Assembly: GCA_021234155.1 (NCBI GenBank) | Contig: JAJEKV010000014.1 | Location: forward strand, 10,247,563-10,311,562 | DNA length: 64,000 nucleotides | DNA from: Isoetes taiwanensis | Taxonomy: Eukaryota > Streptophyta > Lycopodiopsida > Isoetales > Isoetaceae | Reading direction: 5' to 3' | Shown here: in pieces, positions 21,656-32,496 of the stretch | Numbering within the stretch: position 1 is the stretch's first letter | Layout of the letters: every line of letters begins with the position of its first letter | Program-made: the position numbers and the translations under genes | Notes under the pieces: generated by a model | Database searches by the model: none | Seen by the model: the letters and a program-made list of their open reading frames with translations, nothing else | Told to the model about the DNA's origin: nothing

Positions 21656-22115
21656 AAAATGGAAATAGGGTCGGGAGTTTTTGCGGAGATGCAATCTCGT
21701 GATGCCACGTGGCAACTCCCTCCAATGCAGAATGGAAATAGGGTTAACCTATTCCGCATTACCGGCTCTCCAAGTAATTTTAGATATTTTTCTTTTTAGA
21801 ATTTTTGCTCGGCGCCTCATGATCTTGTTTCTATGCCTCGGATCTTGCGGTTCCTCACCGGGCATATCGTAGTTCTTCATCATGCCAATTCTTCGCCCGG
21901 TTTCGAGAAAAGATCGCATGTGAGTTCTTGGCGGTAGCTCTTCACGGCTCCAATAGATTGCAAAAACTTCGAGATCACCGGGTTTTGAAACAACCCAGCA
22001 GATTTGTGAAACTTTGCGGAACAAACCTATAAAACTTCGCGCAGATCGTAGAACATTGCGAATAATTTCCTATTTTTACGAGATATTCTAAAAGCTGCCT
22101 CCCTATTTCCATTTT
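21656..22115. mobile_element. MITE-like element with short inverted ends
   Basis: AAAATGGAAATAGGG at 21656-21670 is matched by its perfect reverse complement CCCTATTTCCATTTT at 22101-22115. A related internal inverted pair (GGAAATAGG, spacer GTTAA, CCTATTCC) lies at about 21737-21762. Length (460 bp) and lack of coding fit a miniature inverted-repeat element, but no clear target duplication was found, so the ends may lie further out. Confidence 0.45.
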
Positions 22116-22143
22116 ATAGGGAATAGAATTGGTCTTCTGTCCC

Positions 22144-22201
22144 GGTTTTGCGGGTGGGCCACTCGGTTAATCTTTGGTTGCGGGACCCCACTTGCAAAAC
22201 C
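22144..22201. other. Imperfect hairpin
   Basis: GGTTTTGCGGGTGGGC at 22144 pairs with CCCCACTTGCAAAACC at 22186-22201 (two mismatched positions), leaving a loop of about 26 bases. A LINE tail begins immediately after it. Confidence 0.5.
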
Positions 22202-22202
22202 A

Positions 22203-22345
22203 GGAATTGAATTAAATTGAATGGATTTTATCGTCCACGAAGGCCAATCGACCTACGATAAAGGAGGGCAACAAACTTATCACTGTGCAGATTAGAAAAA
22301 TCCCCACCCTGAAGTATTTTCGAGAGAAAAATCGTGGCAGTAATA
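22203..22345 (-). mobile_element. LINE 3' UTR fragment
   Basis: Minus-strand 3' terminus (TCGTCCACGAAGGCCAATCG on the plus strand at about 22229) preceded by an AATTG/AATTA-type tail (22203-22221). The hairpin-like 'AAAAATCCCCACCC ... GGCAGTAATAAAG' UTR block at about 22295-22345 is shared with the copies at 7.4, 23.6, 43.2 and 44.1 kb. Confidence 0.7.
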
Positions 22346-23189
22346 AAGATGTCGACAAACTGTACAAATAAATCATATGTACAGATGAGTGTCCGAAGGG
22401 ATAGCTGAGCCCAAAATAGAGTCCCAACATCCATTCCGAAGCCATAGCTGGTCCCAACATCCATTCCCTATACATAGAGAGGGACTACTTTGAGGAGGGC
22501 TAGATTCGACTTGCGGCAGTGGCACTTCTTTAAAAAATCTCAACTTCCGCCTCCTTTTTTAAGAGCGATGATCTGTGTGATTCCATTTGCGGCAATAGGT
22601 AGTTTCAAATAGATGTTCAAGATTGCTCTCTCACTTAATCTACGGCAAGATTAGATACGTCACTTAACTCAAATTCTAAAGAGGCGGAGATCACCCTACC
22701 AATTAATCCGGTGTTTTGGACTTAAACAGGAGTGTTTTTGGTTTTTTGATGAGTGTTTTGATAATTGCTAACTGCTGCAAATGGAATTAGACGGCAAGCG
22801 TCAGTTATGCGGTGTTGCTGCAAAATTGATTGAGGCTTAAATGCCACTCATCTATCTTCCAAAGTCGAATCTGGTCCAGATTTTCCTCTAGACTGCTGAC
22901 ATGGAATGGTCTGCCAGACTCAGAGGCGATGCATCAAAATCATCATAGCCGGAGCTTGGGCGGGGAGGCGTGCCAGGTCCGCTTCTGTGATTGAGGGCTT
23001 CTCTCTTGCACGGCATCAATGGAAGACCAAGATGTATGCAGCGATTGCCAAGTTGATCTTCACTTCTGTTGGTTTTTCAGAGCCAAGAGGTTATAGTACG
23101 ATATTTTCCTTAGCTTTTTTAGTTTAAGGACTTTTATTGTGGGTCTTGTTGTTTTGTCTTGCTTGCAGGTGTTTCTTGTAAGCAAATGG

Positions 23190-23766
23190 ATTTCATCATG
23201 AGTCATAGTTTGTCCCGCAATGCTACCTGCGCACCCACTTGCCCATGAAAAGACGCAGACTCATTGTCTCCGTTCGCACAGGGGCACATCATCTTCGAAT
23301 TGAGACAGGCAGATGGATTGGTGAGCCACGTCAGGACAGGCTCTGTCAATGCTGCCAAATGGGAGTCATTGAGGATGAATCTCATACCCTTCAAAGTTGC
23401 CCAGCACATGATCAAATCCGAACGCGCTATGCTGAGTTGGTTAGGCCTGGCCAGCCGCTACATGTGACATTGAGCATGGCCTCCGTACGGGTGCTAGGAT
23501 CATACCTTCAGGAGGTCATGGACATGCGAGATCAGCTATGTCCTCGGGCACGTGCTTGACATGTACATACACATTTATTTCATGATGATGTATACTTGTA
23601 CAGTTTGACAGCATTCTTATTACTGCCACGGTTTTTCCCTCGAAAACCCTTCGGGGCGACGGTTTTTTAACCCGGACAGTAATAAGTTTGCTGCGCTCCT
23701 TCTGGGTCCCATAGGCCGATTGGTCTCAGTGGACGATAAAAAACTATTCTTATTCTTATTCTTATT
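23190..23766 (+). mobile_element. LINE 3' fragment with CCHC domain and (TTCTTA)n tail
   Basis: The ORF end at 23239-23559 reads MKRRRLIVSVRTGAHHLRIE, TGRWIGEPRQDRLCQCCQMG, VIEDESHTLQSCPAHDQIRT, the same C-x2-C-x9-H-x4-C motif as the other copies. Its stop is TGA at 23557-23559. The UTR includes CGAAAACCCTTCGGGGCGAC and ends in GGTCTCAGTGGACGATAAAA followed by about four TTCTTA units (23740-23766). 5'-truncated. Confidence 0.88.
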
Positions 23767-25254
23767 CCAAATATTCTCTTTTCATTTTAGACGTTATGGA
23801 CATTGATTACTAGTTGTTGTTCCAGTGCCAGCATCTCTAAAATGCCTTGCAATGCAGCATTTGCTTTTCTGGGTCCTGATTTTTTGTGTCCTGCAAGCAT
23901 TTCCTGTACTCTCTTTTTTTTTTTTTTAAGATATTACAATTAGACTCTCACATCCATGAAATATCGTGCATTTGTTTGTGTTATTGATATGATATGCTTC
24001 TATGTAAGGTCATAGGCTCTCTTTTTGTGTTAGATGTTACAGACGCTATTAAGAAGTAGTTATTTCTTTCATGCATGCATCAAGCTCAAAGAAATGCCTT
24101 CCAAAGGTAGTATTTTTATGAGAGTACTCATCTTCTCCAAGTTATGCATTCACCTGGCAACCTTCTATAGTTCTTGTGCTTGTAGTAAGTGCTGAACCAA
24201 GAATATAGTACAAATAGAAACAACCATCATAGCTTCCATTCAGTCAACATTATCCTTTGCGTGGTGCAGCAAGGGAAGGTTGCACTACTTTGCATCCAAG
24301 ATAGAATGGTAGCTTTGTGAATTCAAAGATGAAAATTTGCTGATCCCAAGAGGCTCTTAAAGAGGCTGATATAAATAGCCCAAATGGAAATGCTAGGGTC
24401 CAAATCCCTAGACCTCTTGTCCACGTAACCACTATTTTATTATGAACATTGGATGTTTTAATGTAAAACTTTCATGAATTTGCAACCCCTAGCTCTTTTG
24501 CATTGCCTTGACTTGGTTTGTTAAAATTGCATGCACCGATTATTACTCTATAGCCGCAATCAGTTGTTTTCTAACAACTTGCATGAGTTTGCTTAATAGT
24601 TTTGTATACATGATGACAATGAACATTCTTTAATTTTTTGTGTAAATCTATCGTTTAAATTTGGTTTTTCCTCCCTGTTAGAAAAGTTTTTAGTTTCTGT
24701 TTTCCCAAGGTTTAGGTTTTACGAATTTTGGCTGCTAGAAAGAAAAATCTGATTAACCAAATATCGGAAAAAAAAATTTGGTATCATTTCTGGTTATTGT
24801 TGACTCCACCTTATCCAGGCAAAAATTCGAACAGCATAAAGTTTTTTTTTTCAAGAATTATCCTTGTCGAACTTTCACAAATTTTTGTCGTTGCTATGGA
24901 GGCCGATGAATGCAAGACTCTTGAGAAGGCATACTTGAAGAAGCATACGAGGTTCTGTTGTTGCCTATGTTTTGGAGCAAAAGAAATGACCAAATTCGAA
25001 ATCCATGGCCATTTACCCCAAGACAGTTTTCCCATAGTAGAGACATGAGCTGCTTCTCTGATGGGATTATTATGTGGAGTTTCGTGGATTTTCTTGCAGT
25101 TATGCTAAGGTTATTCCAGCCCCAGTTCTCATCGCTCCAACTAGATAATATTTTGACAAGGAGGGCTGCTGGGTTGTTTTCAAGTGGATCATATGTGACA
25201 AAATTTTCGTTGTCTCGGTGATGCAGGAAAAAAGCAATCTTTGTTATGGCACTG
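23767..25254. other. No gene seen
   Basis: AT-rich, with a T run at 23916-23931 and a faint, diverged direct duplication (about 23797-23860 against 24028-24105, sharing TTAGA-GTTA-GAC and AAATGCCTT). The open frames at 24728-25048 and 24894-25310 show no known domain. Confidence 0.5.
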
Positions 25255-25428
25255 ATAATACTAAAGAGTGAAGGAAACGTGCGCCAAATGCGGCTCTCCA
25301 AACTTGACATAAAACCTGAATATATCTGAAGAGGCTCTGGTCTAATATAGTGTAGACCGCAAATCTTAGCCCTATATCTAGCTAAATCTAGGCCCTACAC
25401 TTATGCTAACCTTAACATGCCAAGTGTA
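25255..25428 (-). repeat. LTR fragment, same family as the 47-51 kb element
   Basis: Matches the LTR of the non-coding element: 'AAGAGTGAAGGAAACGTG', 'TGAAGAGGCTCTGGTCTAAT', 'ATAGTGTAGACCGCAAATCT', ending at CATGCCAAGTGT. Both outer ends are missing or too diverged to place. Confidence 0.8.
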
Positions 25429-25469
25429 ATGAAATTGATGAGCTCCCAGAATCATCAGCTACAAGGGCC

Positions 25470-25560
25470 TCCAGACAGATACATGAATCGACCTGGTTGG
25501 GCAAACAAAGGAAATATAAAGGATGAAGAATATTGTACAAGAAGTTTTCAAAACGGAGAA
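25470..25560 (-). repeat. Internal-region fragment of the same LTR family
   Basis: 'CATGAATCGACCTGGTTGGG' and 'TACAAGAAGTTTTCAAAACG' align with 50310-50400, which lies just inside the 5' LTR of the element at 47-51 kb. Here it lies directly beside an LTR fragment, so the space between has been lost or rearranged. Confidence 0.65.
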
Positions 25561-25599
25561 GCATGAGAGCAGCAACACAACAGCACACAACAAGGCATT

Positions 25600-28500
25600 A
25601 GAAAATTTGGGGTCTTGAAATGTCCCCTAAGATATTTTTAATTCATTATCTCCTATTTCTTAGAATAATCCATGTCATATTTAAGTCAATAACTATGCAA
25701 TCCTTACCAAATCTTTTCCTTCCTTAAAACCCTCTCCTAATGCCACGTGTACAATTTCACTTGCTTGAAATTTATGGAGAGATATACTAAGTCTATTTTG
25801 GGGAAGTGAACTTGAAAAGCATGTATGGTCAAGGGCATATTTAAAAGCCATACGTGAGAGATCTTTTGCACATCGTTAAAGGTGCCTTGATCTTAAAGGC
25901 TTTTATATTATATTATATAAAGAAAAGGGCGCACGTTTTTGAGATGAAGGCAAGGAATTGTTTTCGATCAAGAAAAGAAGATAGAAAGAGAACACATAAG
26001 CCCATTTGTAGAAGAAAATCCGAAACGAGGCTAATGATATTAACGAGGGATGTTTTCTGAAGTACGAATTGGAGCATATTGGAGCATTTCGATAGATAAG
26101 AATATCAAGCCCTTTCGGCAATGCAATCCACTTGATTATTATACGGATCTCGACCATATGCATCCTTCGTCGTCCCTTCTTGTGTATAATTCAACATGTT
26201 TCTTTGCTAAATCATATTTGAAGGCATCATTTCCCTTGAAGTTTCAACTCTGCGTGATGTGGTTCGAAGTTAGCGATTTGGATTTAGTAATGCCCTTGTT
26301 CTTCTTTGAAAGAAAATAAACACTTAAGGTTTGCCCTATTACGGTTGTCAAACTGGCTTGCCCATAGATTATCTTTCATTTCCTTCAATATATGCCTTAT
26401 CATGATACCTTATTTATGATGAAATCTTACATTCTTTAGTAGGAATTTGCACACATCAAATGAGTTGACAAATATACAAACCTTATGGGTCCATAAAAGC
26501 ATGGCTGAATGGCAATAGAGCCAAACATCTTTCTGAGTGTAAATTTGAATTGACATCACAAGTATATAATCAGATTATACAAATAGAATGTAGATGCGAC
26601 CATAAGATTCTACTAAATCATGCGGTGCTACCAAATAAATAATGCGATTAGCTTAAAGTAGCTATTTTTGCATTTTTCTTGTTGTAAAGAATAGCCAAAT
26701 GTGCTTCCTAGAAAATATATTCAATGTCGTGACTCATCCTAACTAGTGTAATTTGTTGCAATAGTGCATACAAAATTGGCTTCAAAAGTGGAAGCTCATT
26801 TCATACACAATCAAGGATTTTGCATGTTGTAAAAATGAGAATCAGCCATGAAAATACACCAAGCCATGAAAATACACAAAACCACGTTATTAGCATACAT
26901 TTTCAGAGCTGGTGGAGCAACATCCATATCTAAAACTTATGCATCAGGTCCGGATCTTAATGTTACGTGGGTGGATAATAGAATTAATGTTGCAAGAAAG
27001 ACGAGAACTATGAAGAATTGCATAAGCTAATACAAAGCGAAAAAATGGAGCAAGCGGTGACCTTCCTACACCGCACGGGCTATTAGGCAAATGTATAGTT
27101 AAACCACACAACATGGGATGCTGAATTTGAATGCCACATTAGGTCCATCTTCTGGTCTAAGCATGTGCTACTGACTTATGTGTGTACTTGGTCTCTGACT
27201 ACTGAGCACTGCACAAATCCACCTCTACAAATACAGATTGGATAAACTATGCCAACACAAAACTTCACAACATCTACTAAATTTCACCATTCGGATCAAA
27301 ATATGAACACACATTTCAATCACGACCCACTTTCACAATGAAACATCCACATAACCTTGTGAATTGAACACGATAGACCAATTGTTTTTCTTTTCACAAA
27401 ATTAAGGAGTCATAGCTTATGGACTTTAGAATACGGAAGTGTTCTAAGGTCCACAAATATTTAAAACTGAACTTCCTTTCTTGCCAAGCAAACTAGCAGT
27501 TATCTAGCTTAGCGAAGCACGAAAGCGGCTTAGAGTCCGGCGGCGACACGCAAATAAGATATAAATCACTTTGTACTGCTGCAACACAGCTGAGGGAAAA
27601 ATGCATACAAAAGATATCCATCCAAAATATTAGCAACAAAACATATAAGTGACATATTTGGCAATGTGAATTCGTTTATCTGCCAGCACAGTTCCTGAGA
27701 ATGATTCATGTAACTTCTTTAGTTCTGCAATTATGTACCTAGCATTAACCTCAAATTAACCAATAACCTTATGCAACTCAACCAAAAGGAAATGAAGAAG
27801 GCTTAACCGACCTAGTTGTAAAAGCTCTGGCAGCTCTACCGAGAGCAAGCAAGCTGTCCTGAAGAGCACCCAAGCATTGTTCTAAGGCGTAATGAAAAAA
27901 GTTTCCATCGCATAATACCTAGCAAGCACAAGAACAAGATTGATCTTCTCCAGCATCAAACTCGGTTTGTAAGCAAATAAACATCTCTGAAGCTATTCTG
28001 CCCTTGTAAGAAAACAGAGAAAATTTTTACAATGTAAATCAATAACAGGGGAAGCAAAAGGGAAACTTCCAAGATCCATACCTCATTCGAAACCCAAATT
28101 CCCTGGCATAAAGCAGCAAGAAACAGTGGCCCCATCTTTGTAGAATCGACTAATAAGACATAAGCAATTTCGTAGTAGGAAACAGGGCAAATAAAAAAGG
28201 GTAAAAGAGCTTCACGGGAAATATAGGCTAAGACCAATGTATCAGCTTGCGTCATGTAATCCAGAGCTCAAGATCAATCTGGATTTCATGCCTCGCTTCT
28301 TCAACTATGGGGTTTCCCATCTGTTTCACACTCGAAATCTTCTGTGCTTCAGAATAGGATTTCCTGTTGTTTTCCCACGCTACCTCGACCCATAAAAACA
28401 CAAATCGAGAGACCATTAACTATTGGATGCTCGATGCAAATCTCTAACATATCTTTAGGGGATTTCATGCACTACTTTCTAAATATTGGGGCATCCCCCT

Positions 28501-28635
28501 TGCCATGTAGACATGCCATTTGAACAAAGAGCAAGCCCCTTATTGGTGGATTGCAAAATCTGATGTGGAATTTCAAGTATTTATTAGGAGGATATTCTAA
28601 GACCCCATATTTTCTCTAATGAAAGTGATCATGAA
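25600..28635. other. No gene seen
   Basis: About 3 kb of AT-rich sequence with only short frames (for example 26050-26319) and no recognisable protein or RNA. It could be the non-coding interior of the LTR family whose relics lie on both sides (25.3 and 28.7 kb, same orientation), but the match to the 48-50 kb interior was not evident by eye. Confidence 0.45.
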
Positions 28636-28639
28636 CAAA

Positions 28640-28982
28640 CCCGGCATAACGGCACTACCATTAATTGCGAGATCTTAGCATACACAAAATCACAGCGGTC
28701 TCTATGCGCGGATGCTACAAAGCTGCCATGCTCATGACCACAAAATACGAACAAGAGAAACAAATATGTACAAAGAGTGAAGGAAACGTGCGCCAAATGA
28801 GGCTCTCCAAACTTGAGATAAAACATGAATACATCTGAAGAGGCTCTGGTCTAATATAATGTAGACCGAGCCCTACATCTAGCTAAATCTAAGCCCTATA
28901 CTTATGTTAACCTAAACATGCCAAGTGTATCTGCCACCACAGACACCTAACATGTGCACAATGTTAACCACTAGATTGTTAA
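28640..28982 (-). repeat. LTR with adjacent primer-binding-site relic
   Basis: The body 'GATGCTACAAAGCTGCCATG', 'TGTACAAAGAGTGAAGG', 'CATGCCAAGTGTATCTGCCA', ending in GTTAACA at 28982, matches the LTRs at 47-51 kb. It has one copy of the CACCTAACATGTGCA unit. CCCGGCATAACGGC at about 28641 is a decayed form of the tRNA-Asp primer site in the expected place. It is therefore a 5' LTR of a minus-strand element, or a solo LTR remnant. Confidence 0.75.
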
Positions 28983-29199
28983 CAGAACAGATAGGGAAAG
29001 GCAAGAAAAAAAGACCTTTCTGTTCAATAGAATCTAGGGTCAAATCAAGGTCTCCATGTTCGCATATATCCTACCATGACACCACATCCGGACTATTACC
29101 TTCTTACAAATTCTCCATCAACAAGGGTACTTCCCCAACAACGTCAAAGTGCACTAAATAAATTGATTACTGTAATCATCCTATTTGGCTTCTTTTTAA

Positions 29200-30165
29200 G
29201 GATGTTTATGGTTTGATGGAGGAATTTCAAAGAAATTAAATGTAGCTTCATCTGCAGCTATACTAAAAGATACTTCCAATAAACTCTTGGCTAAAGTAGG
29301 AAGGATCTTTCCTCAAATAACTTCCAATGTAGCAGAGTATAAAGCTTTGATTGCAGGTCTCCAAGAAGCTAAGGCTATGGATATTTCAGTCATACACATT
29401 TATGGAGATTCTCAATTGGTTTGCAGACAGGTTAGTGGTGAATATCAGGCCAAGAATGCTGACCTGGAATCTCTGAGAAACCAGGTAATGGGAATGCTTG
29501 CTTACTTTACTTCCTGGAAAATTACTCATATCCCAAGGGAGCAGAATTGGGAAGCTGATGCTTTGTGCAGAATTTCCTTAATGACATATTTATCTGAAGG
29601 AGCTATACCAGAGGAAGTTCTTGATGAAGACGAGGCTAAGGAATTTTGCCCCATATTAGTCATAAATGCATCACAAGAGGAAGCAACCAATGAAGTCATT
29701 ATCAATAAACATGGCCAGCAAAGAACTCTGTTTGTGGGAGATCTCTTTGATACACAAAACAAGGAAGAGATTACCAAATTCTTTGAAGAAAGAAGTGATG
29801 TGTTTGCTTGGGATTATTCTGAGCTCATTGGTATCAAGGAAGAGGTATGTCAATTTGAAATCAAAATTAAGGAGGGATGTAAACCTGTTTTCCAGAAGTT
29901 GAGGATCAATGCTTCACTTTTAGATCTAATTAAAGATGAATTGCATAAGATGTTGGATGCAGGTGTTATTGTGGAGATTATTAATCCTGAATGGGTGTCA
30001 TGCATTGTTCCAATGGAAAAGAAGAATGGTGCTTTGAGAATCTGTATAGATTATCGAGACTTAAACAAAGGCACCATAAAAGATTGTTATCCTTTGCCTT
30101 TTCTAGAAGAAATCCTATATGCTGTTGCAGGGAAAGACATGTATTCATTTTTGGATGGTTTTTGA
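29200..30165 (+). pseudogene. Additional RNase HI domain and N-terminal reverse transcriptase
   Basis: The RNase H signature is complete: WFDGG (29209-29223), SNVAEYKALIAGLQEAK, IYGDSQLVCRQVSGEYQAKN, and HIPREQNWEADAL. This supplies all four catalytic acids (D, E, D, D). A spacer leads to FFEERSDVFAWDYSELIGIK, then the reverse transcriptase: LHKMLDAGVIVEIINPEWVS, MEKKNGALRICIDYRDLNKG, DCYPLPFLEEIL. The frame ends at a TGA in DGF*GFNQI, where serine is usual in DGFSG. The frame is open from 29200; the first ATG is 29287, inside the RNase H. Confidence 0.92.
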
Positions 30166-31480
30166 GGGTTTAATCAGATCAGTATCAAAGAGGAGGATCA
30201 GCCAAAGACTTCATTCATCACTCCCTGGGGTACATATGCTATGAAAAGAATACCATTTGGCTTAATGAATGCCCCAGCTACTTTCCAAAGGGCAATGGAT
30301 GTTATTTTTAAAACAATGTCTGCTGAAGAGTTTAGGGTGTATCTAGATGACCTTTGTCTGGGTTCTCACTCTACTAATCATGTGGAATTACTTGCAAAAA
30401 TTTGTTCTTTATGCAGGAGTTCAGGAGTTAATCTAAATCCAAAGAAGTGCATCTTTTTTGCATCAAAAGGACAGCTTTTAGGACATGAAGTATCCAACCA
30501 AGGTATTCAAGTTGCTCAAGATAAGATTGAAGCCCTCAAAAAGCTAGCACCCCCCAAGAATTTAAAGCAGGTTAAGAGTTTTATTGGTATGACAAGTTTC
30601 CTTAGAATGTATATTCCAAATTTTGCTCATATTTTGAGTCCCATTTCTAAGTTGACAAGGGTTGGTAAATTTTCTAAGTCTGAAAGCAAGCATATACCTA
30701 TCACATGGACTTAAGAATGCCAAGAGGCTTTTGACTTTCTCATTTCATCCATATGTGAAGCTACTCTTTTGAAAAAACCATATCTGAGCATGCCATTTGA
30801 AGTTTATATCACTGTTACTAAAAAGGCCATAGGTTTAGCCATTTTGCAGGATAAGCATACCATAGTTTTTGCAAGCAAACAATGGTCTGCTCTTGAAGAA
30901 AGATACACCAGAATGGAAAAAAGTGCTGCTGCCTTCATGTTTCTTATTAATAGACAAGGACATTTGCTTCTGAAAAGCCAAGTCCAAGTCTACATGAAAC
31001 AAAACCCAATAGGTTTGCTATTTGGTAAGGCAACTAATAAACCAAAGATCCAGAGATGGGCTTGTAAGTTGCAAAGTTATGATATTTCTGTAAAAGAGTT
31101 GCATTTGGCACGAGACCCTAGCCTCTACTTGCCTTACATATTTTTTGACCATGAAGATGAATTGGACACTACTGACACTTCACTTGCAGTGGCACATTTA
31201 GAGGTAACTCAAAGAGATCAAGCCAAGCGAGGATGGCAGCAACCTATTGGAGATTTTTTACAATATGGGATTATCTCTCCAAGCTTCACTCCAAGCCAAA
31301 AAAGGAGATTCAAGGACAAGTGCAAACAATTCAAGTTGATAGACAATGTCCTGTGCAAAGTCAACCGACATGGAATCTTGTTGAGATGTGTAAATGAAGA
31401 TGAGTCTGCCTTAATTATTAGGGAAATGCATAAAGGTATCTGTGGAGGACATTTTGCTGGGGATACTACAACAAAAAAGA
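30166..31480 (+). pseudogene. Gypsy reverse transcriptase catalytic part and native RNase H
   Basis: Contains SFITPWGTYAMKRIPFGLMN, APATFQRAMD, the active site as YLDDL (usual Y[VL]DD), then LGHEVSNQGIQVAQDKIEAL and the thumb KQVKSFIGMTSFLRMYIPNF. A TAA at 30712-30714 splits it from the RNase H (30769 on: MPFEVYITVTKKAIGLAILQ, ALEERYTRMEKSAAAFMFLI). The glutamate is kept, but the two aspartates expected around 'SxxDxAIG' and 'LTDQPL' read T-K-K and MKQNP, so this domain looks catalytically dead. Confidence 0.88.
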
Positions 31481-32496
31481 TTCTAGGTCTGGATATTACT
31501 GGCCTACTATTTTTAGAGATTGCTATGAGATCATAAAAACTTGCCATCAATTTCAAATTTTTAGCAAAAGAATTTTATTACTAGCTGCCTTGAATCCTAT
31601 CATATCTCCAGGACCTTTTCAAATCTGGGGGCTAGATTATATTGGCCCCATTAATCCTTCTTCTACAGGTCAACATCAACATATTATTGTGGCCACAGAT
31701 TATTTTACCAAGTGGGTAGAAGCAATACCTTTGAGGCAGACCAATGCCCTCACAACTGCAAGGTTTTTACATGAATATGTTTGTTCTAGGTTTGGTATTC
31801 CTTTCCAGTTGCATTCTGATAGGGGTACACCTTTTGTTAATGAAGTCATTGCTAACTTGTTGAGTATTTTGAAGGTCAAGCATACCAAAAGCTCTTCATA
31901 CTATCCTCAGGGTAATGGACAAGCTGAAGCTACTGACAAAGTATTGAAAAATATTCTGCAGAAGACAGTTGAGGTTAACAAGAGGGATTGTCATGTCAAA
32001 ATAGTGGATGCACTTTGGGCTTATAGAGTCACTATCAAAACAGCTACAAATCACACACCTTTCAATTTGGTTTATGGCATAGAGGCAGTTTTACCAGTAG
32101 AACTTGAGTTACCTTCTTTGAGATTAGCTCATAAATTATGCTTACCTTTTGAACATGCCTTGCAGGAAAGATTGGATGCCTTGTTACATCTAGATGACTA
32201 TAGAATGGAGGCTGAGAACACTAATTTGTTGAAAAAAGCTAAAGATCTGGCTGCATTCAAGGCTTACTTTTAGGAAGGGAGAGCTTGTCCTCAAATGGAA
32301 TAAGTCAAAGGAAGATTCAGCTGGCAAATTTGATAATATTTGGGAAGGACCCTTTGTAATGCTAGAGTCTGCAGGTACCAACTCTTATTGGTTACAAGAG
32401 GTTGCTTCAGGAATGCCATTGTCAAATCCTATCAATATCCTGCATTTGAAAAGGTATTGGGATCAGCATGCTTGCTTGTCCCTCTTTTTACATTAA
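31481..32496 (+). pseudogene. Gypsy integrase
   Basis: The zinc finger begins in the previous frame (HKGICGGHFAGDTTTKK). After a 1-base deletion near 31480 it continues SGYYWPTIFRDCYEIIKTCH. The core shows IWGLDYIGPINPSS (D), LHSDRGTPFVNEV (D) and YYPQGNGQAEATDKVLK (E), the D,D-35-E triad in correct order. The C-terminus WRKGELVLKW-type segment reads RKGELVLKWNKSKED and ends INILHLKRYWDQH in a shifted frame. No chromodomain follows. Confidence 0.9.

Larger units (their letters stand above)
29200..32496 (+). mobile_element. Ty3/Gypsy pol remnant with an extra RNase H
   Basis: Continuous plus-strand homology to Ty3/Gypsy pol in the order: an additional RNase HI domain (29200-29580), linker, reverse transcriptase, native RNase H, integrase zinc finger, integrase core and C-terminus (ending TAA 32494-32496). 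It is broken by in-frame stops at 30163-30165 and 30712-30714, a 1-base deletion near 31480 and a frameshift at about 32270. No gag or protease precedes it, and no flanking LTRs were identified. An extra archaeal-type RNase H is known from the plant Tat/Ogre lineage; here it lies before, not after, the reverse transcriptase. Confidence 0.92.
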
